From a virus: a stretch of DNA of 46,282 nt. Location: positions 1 to 46,282 of the IMG/VR virus record IMGVR_UViG_3300012210_000010; one strand, 5' to 3'. Shown one piece after another: positions 7,340-14,612 of this stretch; position 1 is the stretch's first letter, and the number at the start of each line of letters is the position of its first letter. The position numbers were made by a program, and so were the translations under genes. The notes beneath the pieces were generated by a model. It was not told where the DNA came from. It ran no database searches and saw nothing but the letters and a program-made list of their open reading frames with translations.

Positions 7340-8701
7340 TCACATATCGATCACGATGGCGGTCAGTCCGGTGTGCGAGACATTCACGACGTTGTTGGCC
7401 GAATTGACGCTACAGCTGGCGCGGAGTTTGGCGACGTATGTTCCTGCCGTTACTCCGGTGATCCGCCAGGAGCGCGCGCAGCAGGATCGGGCCGTGACCG
7501 CCCCGGCCTCGAACACCGCCTGCTGGCTGCGGTCTGATCCGTTCCAGTTGAGGAAACCGATAAAGGTGATGTTGGTGGATGGCGCCTGGGACGAGAAGTC
7601 GAACTGTCCATACACGACGACAGTGGCGTTCGATCCGGTGACCACAACGGATACGGTGGCGCCGGGCACATCGGCCTCGGTGGTGAAGCTCGCCAGATTG
7701 CTGCTGGCGTCGGCACCATAGCTTCGCACCATCCCGAGCGTGTTGCTCCCCGAGTCCGTCCACTTCGGCACGCTGCTGGAGACCGTCAGGCCGCTGTTCC
7801 TGGCCGCGCCGTAGAGACCGGCTCCGAGCTGGCCGTCCTGGATCGACATCCAGTAGTCGTACGTCACCGATGTCGTGAGCGGATAGTGGTACGAGGTGAG
7901 GCCGTGGATCAGCGGGATTCCGTTGGAGTCGTTCTGATCCGGTGTGATCGCGCTGAAGGCCACGTGCGGGTTGGCGCCCGAGATGGCCGACAGCATCTCG
8001 GACTCGGTCATCGAAGATGTGGCCGCGATGCTCGACAGGGCATCCGGGTTCATCGACTCGAAGTCGTGCAGCGTGGCGGTGCCGTGGATGGTCGTGATCG
8101 TGGAAGCGGCCAGGAACTCCGCGAACACCGCAGGGGCGTTCTGCGACGGACCCCAGTTGAAGGTGACGTTCTCGTTGGGGCCCGCCAGGCCGTAACCGGC
8201 CAGGTTGTTGTGGAGTGTGGTCAGCGTGGCCAGGCCGCCGATTGCGGTGGCGCTGCTGGTGTTGGCTCCGCCGACGCACAGGCCGCCGCCCAGGACGCTC
8301 AGCGTGAGGCCCTGTCCTAGGCCGGTCGTGTCCTGACGCCACGGGAACGAGGTCTTGACGCCGTTGTAGACGGACACGCAGACGGTCAGCTCGCTGGCCG
8401 TCGGGATGTTCACCGTGACCGAGGACAGCGAGTGGGCCACGTTGCAGTAGGCGAGGAAGCAGCCGCTGCCGCCCGTGTAGATGGCCGGAGGGTTGCTGGC
8501 CGTGTAGTTCCCCGGAAGGGCCCAGGTGTTGCCGCCGCCGTTGTCCGTGATGGAGCTGACCGGGACGCTGGACGACCCCCCGGACGGATACCCCTCGACC
8601 ACGACGAACTGCCCAGCCGACGCGCTGATGCCCAGCGTCATCCCCGAGATACCGCCGCCCGTGAGGCGGTTGGCCGTCGTACGAACGAAGCTGACGGACA
8701 C
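7340..8701 (-). CDS. Minor tail or tail-fibre protein
   Basis: A 453-residue beta-rich protein starting at GTG 8701, behind a GGAGG ribosome binding site. The first 200 residues (Gly, Ser, Thr, Val, with few charges) look like a jelly-roll domain and resemble in style the N-terminal domain of the repeat fibre at 2954-5641. The middle has ATLHDFESMNPDALSS and a lectin-like stretch (TYDYWMSIQDGQLGAGLYG). A further beta-sandwich with a Cys pair (SCCARSWRITGV) closes the protein. These features fit a receptor-facing tail component. No hydrolase motif was found. The specific ligand cannot be told from sequence. Confidence 0.75.
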   Translation of the reverse strand: MSVSFVRTTANRLTGGGISGMTLGISASAGQFVVVEGYPSGGSSSVPVSSITDNGGGNTWALPGNYTASNPPAIYTGGSGCFLAYCNVAHSLSSVTVNIPTASELTVCVSVYNGVKTSFPWRQDTTGLGQGLTLSVLGGGLCVGGANTSSATAIGGLATLTTLHNNLAGYGLAGPNENVTFNWGPSQNAPAVFAEFLAASTITTIHGTATLHDFESMNPDALSSIAATSSMTESEMLSAISGANPHVAFSAITPDQNDSNGIPLIHGLTSYHYPLTTSVTYDYWMSIQDGQLGAGLYGAARNSGLTVSSSVPKWTDSGSNTLGMVRSYGADASSNLASFTTEADVPGATVSVVVTGSNATVVVYGQFDFSSQAPSTNITFIGFLNWNGSDRSQQAVFEAGAVTARSCCARSWRITGVTAGTYVAKLRASCSVNSANNVVNVSHTGLTAIVIDM

Positions 8702-8710
8702 GGCAACCTC

Positions 8711-9109
8711 CTAGATCTGGACGGTTACCGCTCCGGCGGACACGGTGAACGTGTTGCCGTTGGCGACGGAGATGGGCTGGCCGTTCCAAGTGCCGTACCA
8801 CCAGCGAATCGGGGTTCCGGCGGAGTCCCAGATCTCGATGCCGACGATGGACCAGGTCGAACCGGACGAATTCGTCCAGGAGATCGTGCTAGTCGGACCG
8901 GTGGTCGAGTTGGAGGACGTCGAGCTGAAGGACACCGCCTGGCCGCCGGACGTATATCCACTACCTGTGAGTTGTGTCCCAGCCGTCGAGGCGGTCGGAG
9001 AGTTGGTCGTCAGCCTGATGTTCGCCGACCCCGAGAACGCGGTCAGCGTCGCCACACCCAGACTGGCCTTCAGCAGGGCCGCAGCCTGGGTCGTCGTCAG
9101 TGCGGTCAT
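8711..9109 (-). CDS. Small virion protein, beta-rich
   Basis: A 132-residue protein with a helical start (TTTQAAALLKASLG) and a Ser/Thr/Gly beta domain containing QAVSFSSTSSN and IRWWYGTWNGQPISV, then a GNTFTVSAGAVTVQI end. This arrangement, where an added GQAVSF-type strand is followed by W-x-G and a final G-x-V-T strand, is common in small actinophage tail-region proteins. A 12-base palindrome overlaps its ribosome binding site (GGAAAGG). It probably binds the baseplate or fibre; exact role unknown. Confidence 0.75.
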   Translation of the reverse strand: MTALTTTQAAALLKASLGVATLTAFSGSANIRLTTNSPTASTAGTQLTGSGYTSGGQAVSFSSTSSNSTTGPTSTISWTNSSGSTWSIVGIEIWDSAGTPIRWWYGTWNGQPISVANGNTFTVSAGAVTVQI

Positions 9110-9116
9110 CGTCTAC

Positions 9117-9128
9117 CTTTCCGGAAAG
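9117..9128 (-). promoter_or_regulatory. Palindrome overlapping a ribosome binding site
   Basis: CTTTCCGGAAAG is a perfect 12-base inverted repeat lying 8 bases before the ATG at 9109. On the minus strand its right half forms part of the GGAAAGG ribosome binding site. In the RNA the pairing could be intermolecular or a weak hairpin; a protein-binding site is also possible. It may only reflect chance in a short intergenic stretch (9110-9160). Confidence 0.3.
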
Positions 9129-9160
9129 CGTCAGGGTGATGGGCGGTGCGAAGATCTCCG

Positions 9161-10933
9161 TCATTGGCTGTATCCGATCAGAGCACCCTGCGAGGGCTGG
9201 ATGATGAGGTCTGCCCCTATGATCGTCCCGTTGTTCGTGATCGCGATACCGGCCGGGAAGCTGTTGCCGAAGGCGTCGACCCCCGCCTGTCCGGCGATCG
9301 AGACGAACAGGGTTCCGACCGCAGCCACTCCGTTGTAGACGAGGATCTGGCCCTGCCCGCCCTGCACGGTCAACGTGCCCGTGTTGATGTTGAGCGCGTC
9401 GACTGCTCCGGCCGCGATGAGACCGGCCACGATGGCGTTAGCCGCGATCGAGTTGGTGGTGACGGCCCCGGTCTGGATCGCGCCGGGGTAGACCGCGCCA
9501 GCCGCGAGCTGGCCTGCGCCGACGGCTGCGTTGGCCAGCTGCTGTGTGGTGACGGCCTGGTCGGCGATCTGAACCGCCGTGATGGCGTCGTTGGCCAGGG
9601 CCGTGCCCGCGAGCGTCCCGTCGGGGATGTTGGACCCGTCGATGAATCCGAAGCTCGGAGCGACGGTGATACCGGCGGTGTAGACGTTGCCGTACGCGTC
9701 CGTACCCGCCTGGCCCGTCATCGAGATGATCAGGTTGCCGAAGTTCGGCACGCCGTTGTACACGAAGATGCCGTTGCCGGTGCCCGAGGAGGCGACCTCG
9801 AGCGTGGCGGTGTCGACCGTGGTGCCGTTGATGATCCCGGCGACGACCACACCGGCCGCGATCTGGGTGGCGGTGACCGTGCCCGTCTGAATCAGGCCGC
9901 CGGGCACCTGCGGCAGCGCCGTGACGGCTTGGCCGTACATGGTGTACGTGCTGACCTGGCCGGGTGTGGAGAACACCGGCCCGGCGCTGTCTACTCCGGA
10001 CGACGGCGCGGTGACGACCGCGGTGAGCTGCGTCCAGGTGTTCGGCGTGACCGTGAACGTGTTGACGACGTCGGACACCCAGGAACCGGCCAGCAGGAAC
10101 GACAGCCCGAGGCTCACCGAGGTCCCCGGCGTGTAGAACAGGCCGGTCACCATGTACTGCGATCCGAATACCACCGGGAACGCCGGAGGGCCCGGCTCCC
10201 AGGCTTCGCCGAGGCCCGAGCTGTCGGAGATCAGCTTCAGCGCGTAGGTGTAGGGGGAGCCGGACGGCTGGGTGTTGACGACGCTGACGGTGCCGCTGCC
10301 AGCGCGCTCGGCCCAGCCGGTGACGTCGCCGCCGGTGAAGTAGGGGTTGGCGTTCAGGACGCCGATGTATCCGATGGCGCTGGCGGTGACCGGTGAGATC
10401 AGGACGGTCGACGGCACGGCGGACACCTGGGTGCTGACCGCGCTCTTCACGCTGGACGTGTTGGCCGCCACCAGGACGACGTAGTAGGTGGTGCCGAAGG
10501 ACAGCGGCTGCACGGTGATCTGCCCGGCCTTCAGGAGGACCGCACGCATCGTGGCGCTGCTGGGGGTGAAGCCGGACGAGGTCGAGACGTGCACCTCGAC
10601 GTCTGCGAAGTCCATCGGCTGCGCCGTGCCGCCGGAGAACGTGCCGTCCCAGGCGATCGTCAGACCGGCGGGCGCGGAGGTCACGGTCGGCGTCGAGGGG
10701 ATCGGCGGGGCGGGGCCGTTGTGGTCGATGCTGGTGACGGTGCCGTCAGGCTGCATGCCGATGATCTGGCGGACCGTTCCTCCGCTGACGACGGTGAGGA
10801 ACCCGTCGTCGATGCTGGACTGGCCCAGCTGCCCCCTGGTCTGCGCCTGCTGCAGCGTCTTGACCTGGCCCTGAAGCCTGATCACCTCGTTGTTGAGGGC
10901 GGCTATCGCCTTGGCCAGCCCGGGGTCGATCAT
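9161..10933 (-). CDS. Minor tail protein with FN3-like and duplicated fibre modules
   Basis: A 590-residue protein. Residues 1-45 form a helix with heptad character (AIAALNNEVIRLQGQVKTLQQ), likely a trimer zipper. Residues 78-175 are fibronectin III-like, and residues 185-335 look like a carbohydrate-binding beta-sandwich (NANPYFTGGDVTGWAERAG). After residue 360 two copies of one module occur (363-424 and 501-562), each with I-x-VYNGV and GQAG-D-A-F/Y-GN. Between them lies an Ala/Val/Ile-rich stretch with a short period typical of trimeric fibre shafts. It overlaps the upstream tail gene by four bases (ATGA). The role is probably central fibre or receptor binding; domain identities are by pattern. 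Confidence 0.8.
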   Translation of the reverse strand: MIDPGLAKAIAALNNEVIRLQGQVKTLQQAQTRGQLGQSSIDDGFLTVVSGGTVRQIIGMQPDGTVTSIDHNGPAPPIPSTPTVTSAPAGLTIAWDGTFSGGTAQPMDFADVEVHVSTSSGFTPSSATMRAVLLKAGQITVQPLSFGTTYYVVLVAANTSSVKSAVSTQVSAVPSTVLISPVTASAIGYIGVLNANPYFTGGDVTGWAERAGSGTVSVVNTQPSGSPYTYALKLISDSSGLGEAWEPGPPAFPVVFGSQYMVTGLFYTPGTSVSLGLSFLLAGSWVSDVVNTFTVTPNTWTQLTAVVTAPSSGVDSAGPVFSTPGQVSTYTMYGQAVTALPQVPGGLIQTGTVTATQIAAGVVVAGIINGTTVDTATLEVASSGTGNGIFVYNGVPNFGNLIISMTGQAGTDAYGNVYTAGITVAPSFGFIDGSNIPDGTLAGTALANDAITAVQIADQAVTTQQLANAAVGAGQLAAGAVYPGAIQTGAVTTNSIAANAIVAGLIAAGAVDALNINTGTLTVQGGQGQILVYNGVAAVGTLFVSIAGQAGVDAFGNSFPAGIAITNNGTIIGADLIIQPSQGALIGYSQ

Positions 10934-12225
10934 GACGTCACCGTAGTGCCGGACGGCTGGTAGGTGAAGGAGTCGCTGCGTGCCAGGGTGAGCGTCCCCA
11001 TCCTGGTCGCCGGGTCGTAGGTGAACGACTTGACCCGGTGCCAGATGTCCTGTCCGGCCAGCCAGCCGTTCCTGACCGAGACCAGGATGTCATCACCCTG
11101 CTGGAAGCTCCCGAGAGGCGCGTTCGGGTGGTTCTGCCAGGTGCAGCTGCTGATCTGCCCGGCCAGCGGGGCCTGCAGCGACGTCAGCGCCCGCTGGGCG
11201 AGGGCCTCCAGCCGGTCCTCGTCGGTGATCGTCTGATTGACGACGGATCCGCACCTGCGCAGCCGGAAGGTGTCCGGCGCCCCGACTCCGGTTCTGATCG
11301 CGATCGAGCCGGTGCCCGCGCCGACCCCGAGGATCTCGTTGGCGTACGCGGTTCCGCTCCGCGACACGTCGACCAGCGCGGTGATGTTCTCGCCCTCGAC
11401 GAACCGGAGATCGAGCTCCCGGTTGCCGATCCGCGGGTAGCCGAGGATCAGCCGGTGGGCCACGGTGTTCTGGGTCGCGTCCGTCCATGCGTGCGTCTCG
11501 AACATGTCGAACGGCGTGGTCTGCGCGAGGTTGGACAGCTCCTGCCCGCAGTCGCTGGCGTTGTACCAGGCGAGGATGTACGGGCTCAGGGCGGTGATGA
11601 CCTGCACTCCGGCTGGCACGTTGCCCGTCGCGGGCAGCGTCTGGTACGTGAAACCGTTGGCTATCCGGTTCGCCGTCGTGTTCAGCGCCTGGACCTGTGC
11701 CAGGGTCAGGTTGATCGACGCCGCGATCTGAGTCAGCGTCTGGCTCCCGAGCGACACGATGTATGTGGCTTTACCTACCCGGGACGTGCTGGTCGTGCTG
11801 TCGACGGTGAGGCCGATGTTCCCGTTGGGCTGAGACTGCAGGTACGACCAGATGAACCGGACCACAGCCAGCGGGTCGACGGCGTTCTGCGAGTAGACGG
11901 CTCCGTTGTAGATGTTGCCGTTCGGGTAGCCGCGGAAGCCGATGGCGTTGAGCACCCAGGATGACCCGGTGAAATCGGAGTCGACCAGCAGCCCGCCCCA
12001 GCGGATGACCCCGGACTCGACGGCGTATATCGCGGTCGACCACTCGTCGAAGAGAGGGCGCCCGTCGATCGCGGTGCGCTCCTTGTCCCGCGGGGAGATC
12101 GTCCCCTGGAACTGGTCGGTGGCCAGGTCCCAGGTCATCGTGACGGCCGTCATCTGCGCACCGACCCGGTCCAGCCAGGTGCCGTCCAGGATGCGCTGGG
12201 CGATGTACTGCCAGTGCTCTGCCAT
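10930..12225 (-). CDS. Baseplate/minor tail protein with LysM-like insert
   Basis: A 431-residue protein placed where siphophages keep the tail-associated baseplate protein. The N-terminal part (GTWLDRVGAQMTAVTMTW, then RPLFDEWSTAIYAVESGVIRW) and the C-terminal VSVRNGWLAGQDIWHRVKS region match the general look of the Gp37-like minor tail family of actinophages. Residues 152-200 read like a LysM repeat: ATYIVSLGSQTLTQIAASIN, then LTLAQVQALN with a later G-F-x-Y strand. LysM domains bind GlcNAc-containing glycans, so this insert could contact peptidoglycan. The gene abuts its upstream neighbour directly (TAG then ATG). Confidence 0.75.
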   Translation of the reverse strand: MAEHWQYIAQRILDGTWLDRVGAQMTAVTMTWDLATDQFQGTISPRDKERTAIDGRPLFDEWSTAIYAVESGVIRWGGLLVDSDFTGSSWVLNAIGFRGYPNGNIYNGAVYSQNAVDPLAVVRFIWSYLQSQPNGNIGLTVDSTTSTSRVGKATYIVSLGSQTLTQIAASINLTLAQVQALNTTANRIANGFTYQTLPATGNVPAGVQVITALSPYILAWYNASDCGQELSNLAQTTPFDMFETHAWTDATQNTVAHRLILGYPRIGNRELDLRFVEGENITALVDVSRSGTAYANEILGVGAGTGSIAIRTGVGAPDTFRLRRCGSVVNQTITDEDRLEALAQRALTSLQAPLAGQISSCTWQNHPNAPLGSFQQGDDILVSVRNGWLAGQDIWHRVKSFTYDPATRMGTLTLARSDSFTYQPSGTTVTS

Positions 12226-13200
12226 CTACTGCGGTGCCTCGAGGAAGTGGCACTGGAGCGTCTCCGTGGAGGCTCCGTTGATCTGCATCGTCCCCTGCAC
12301 GTTGGCGCTGTTGACGATGCGCGCCTGCGGCTGGACCGTCACGGTCTGCCCCTGCAGCGAGGAGACGTTGATGTTGTCGCCGAGCATGCCGACCGACTGG
12401 AACCCGGTGAGGACCGCGCCCACACCCGGGTCGCCCATGCCGCCGATTTGCGACACGATCGACGACCCGACCTTTATCTGCATCACGATGCCGATGCCAT
12501 AGGTGGCGCCTCCGATCGCGCTCGCCGCGACCATGAACACGACACGCATCGTCACAGCCCACGTCGGGATGTAGACGGCGGGGAACGCGGGCCCCCAGTT
12601 GCGCATCACCGTCTTGCTGTCCGTGGCGGCGTTCATCGTGTCGTTCGACACCGGAGTGTTGACGTAGAGGTCCGTCTGGCGGGCCGGGTTGGCCAGCGCA
12701 CGCAGGTCGGTGATCATCGCGTTGGTGATCGCCGACGTGCTGACGGGGATGTCGATCCGGGCGAGCGGGATGCCGGTGGTACCGGCGGGCACCAGAACCG
12801 TGCCGCCCGACACGCCCGAGATGTCGCGCGAGTAGATCAGGTTCTGCGTCGCCGGGTTCCACGACCAGGGGGTGCCGCTGAACGTCGGGTCCTCGACCCT
12901 GGCGATGATCAGGTCGGATCGGATGGACCCGCCGGTGGCGGACACGGACACCGTGTCGACGCCGTTGTTGAAGCCGAAGTAGCTGCCCTGCTGGCCGCCC
13001 GAGAGCTCCTGTCCTGCGATGACGCAGGAGCCACCGGCCACGTTGACACCCGCGCCCGGCGTGCTGAACGCCGTGACCTTCAGGTCCGTCGGCGCCATGA
13101 TTCCAGACCTTTTGAGCGAGCTTGCGTAGAGCTGCTGGCGCCACAGCGATGCGTCGAGGGTGTTCCCGTCGACCGCCCACAGTCCTTGCGTCCAGGTCAC
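12226..13200 (-). CDS. Minor tail protein
   Basis: A 324-residue protein starting at GTG 13200, overlapping the Dit-like gene by four bases. The beginning (WTQGLWAVDGNTLDASLWRQQLYAS) and the segment RSDLIIARVEDPTFSG followed by PLARIDIPVST resemble a baseplate-attached protein type found after Dit-like proteins in many actinophages. After residue 180 comes a beta-sandwich. Known relatives are structural; some carry fibre-anchoring roles. No enzymatic residues stand out. Confidence 0.75.
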   Translation of the reverse strand: MTWTQGLWAVDGNTLDASLWRQQLYASSLKRSGIMAPTDLKVTAFSTPGAGVNVAGGSCVIAGQELSGGQQGSYFGFNNGVDTVSVSATGGSIRSDLIIARVEDPTFSGTPWSWNPATQNLIYSRDISGVSGGTVLVPAGTTGIPLARIDIPVSTSAITNAMITDLRALANPARQTDLYVNTPVSNDTMNAATDSKTVMRNWGPAFPAVYIPTWAVTMRVVFMVAASAIGGATYGIGIVMQIKVGSSIVSQIGGMGDPGVGAVLTGFQSVGMLGDNINVSSLQGQTVTVQPQARIVNSANVQGTMQINGASTETLQCHFLEAPQ

Positions 13201-14612
13201 GGCACCGAGCCTCCTATCATCTTGAAAGCATTGCGCCAGGACACCGTGCAGCGCGAGGTCCCGGTCAGATCCTGGGACGAGTAGGTGACCGGCACCGACG
13301 CCCCGCCCGGAACCATCAGGGAGTCCAGCGAGTTGCCGCGCACGACTCCGGCCAGCGACGCGGCGACCGGGGTAGCTCCGTACGGATCGGCTCCGATCGA
13401 GCTAGTGACGCCAACGTACCGGTTCCACGGCACGGTGGAGATCACCGCCGTCTGGTTCGCCGCCAGGCTGGTCTGCAGCAGCAGAGAGACCGAGTTCCCC
13501 TGATAGATGATCGACGGATTGGTGCACGGTCCCGTGATCGTGATGACCGGCCAGGTGTCCGTGGTGCCGGAGTTCAGGATCGCGTTGCCGTAGTAGACAC
13601 CCTGCGTCACGACGACCGTGTCCACGTAGAAGCTGACGGCGCCGCTCGCCGCGTAGCTGACGGACAGAGCCAGCCAGGCCGCACCGGTCGGGGCGGCCTG
13701 CAGACCGCTGATCTGTACCCCGGTGCTGCCCGTGGTGGCCGTCGCCGTGCCGAAGGTGACCGGCGACCCGATGTTCGCCAGCGCTCCGTTGAGCCACTGC
13801 CCGGTCAGCGTGGCCGTGCCGCTGCCCGAGCTGACCCGCACGCGCATGGCGGCTTCGTAGGACAGCCCCGCGACCACCGACAGGTTCGCGTACTTGACCG
13901 ACGCGGTGCCCGCCCCGGTGATAGCCGCCTTCATCGAGTACGTGCCGATCGCGGCCCAGTCGGTCGACTGGCCGAGGGAGGAGATCAGCGTCTGCGCGAC
14001 CCAGTTGCCGGTCCACGGCAGCTCGAAGTCGGAGTCGGCCGCGGGCACCATGTTGTTCGCCGTCTGAACCGCGGCCAGTGCCACCGGCGGGGTGAGCGGA
14101 GGGGCCACGCCGCCGCCGGAGAACGCGAAGGCGGTGCCCAGGGTGAAGGAGTTGAGCACGTCCCCGTAGAACGTGTTGTCGGCGCAGTCGAAGTCGGCGG
14201 TGAACGGCACATAGCCCTGATTCACCATGCCGAGCACCGGAGCGCAGTTGCGGCCCCGGCCGTAGACCCGCCGGGTGACGGAGCTGCCCCGATAGAACAT
14301 CCGCAGGACACTGATCGCGCCGGGGGTCCATCGGACGGTCTTCTTCTCCCAGGCCGCGGCGAACGCGTCGTACGCGTCCATCTGCGCCAGTCCGGTGTCG
14401 CCCTGGCGGAACGCCTGTCCGGTGAAGGAGATGGCCATGCCGGGCAGCACGTCGAAGCCGAACCGGCGCCCGTCGTTGTTGACCAGCTGGACATCCTGCG
14501 CGATCGAATTGCCGGGGCTGATCGCCGTCTTGGCGATCGAGACGGACTGACCGGCTCCGAACACCAGGCCGTCGATGGAGTACTGGCCCGAGCTGAGGAT
14601 CGGATCGCTCAC
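13197..14612 (-). CDS. Distal tail (Dit)-like protein
   Basis: A 471-residue protein starting at GTG 14612, which overlaps the tape-measure stop by four bases (GTGA). A longer in-frame extension to 15161 exists but lies inside the tape-measure gene and is rejected. Residues 1-150 have a Dit-like pattern: IDGLVFGAGQSVSIAKTAI, then FGFDVLPGMAISFTGQAF and a W-x-P-G strand. Residues about 190-335 look like an inserted carbohydrate-binding domain (SDFELPWTGNWV, then TYSMKAAITG), as in evolved Dit proteins. The remainder returns to the Dit fold. Dit forms the hexameric hub at the tail tip. Position directly behind the tape measure agrees. Confidence 0.8.
   Translation of the reverse strand: MSDPILSSGQYSIDGLVFGAGQSVSIAKTAISPGNSIAQDVQLVNNDGRRFGFDVLPGMAISFTGQAFRQGDTGLAQMDAYDAFAAAWEKKTVRWTPGAISVLRMFYRGSSVTRRVYGRGRNCAPVLGMVNQGYVPFTADFDCADNTFYGDVLNSFTLGTAFAFSGGGVAPPLTPPVALAAVQTANNMVPAADSDFELPWTGNWVAQTLISSLGQSTDWAAIGTYSMKAAITGAGTASVKYANLSVVAGLSYEAAMRVRVSSGSGTATLTGQWLNGALANIGSPVTFGTATATTGSTGVQISGLQAAPTGAAWLALSVSYAASGAVSFYVDTVVVTQGVYYGNAILNSGTTDTWPVITITGPCTNPSIIYQGNSVSLLLQTSLAANQTAVISTVPWNRYVGVTSSIGADPYGATPVAASLAGVVRGNSLDSLMVPGGASVPVTYSSQDLTGTSRCTVSWRNAFKMIGGSVP

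Noticed and set aside
10938-11964. Plus-strand frames opposite the tail genes around 11-13 kb
   Set aside because: High-Arg/Asp/Val shadow frames caused by high GC; no start signals or coherent motifs.
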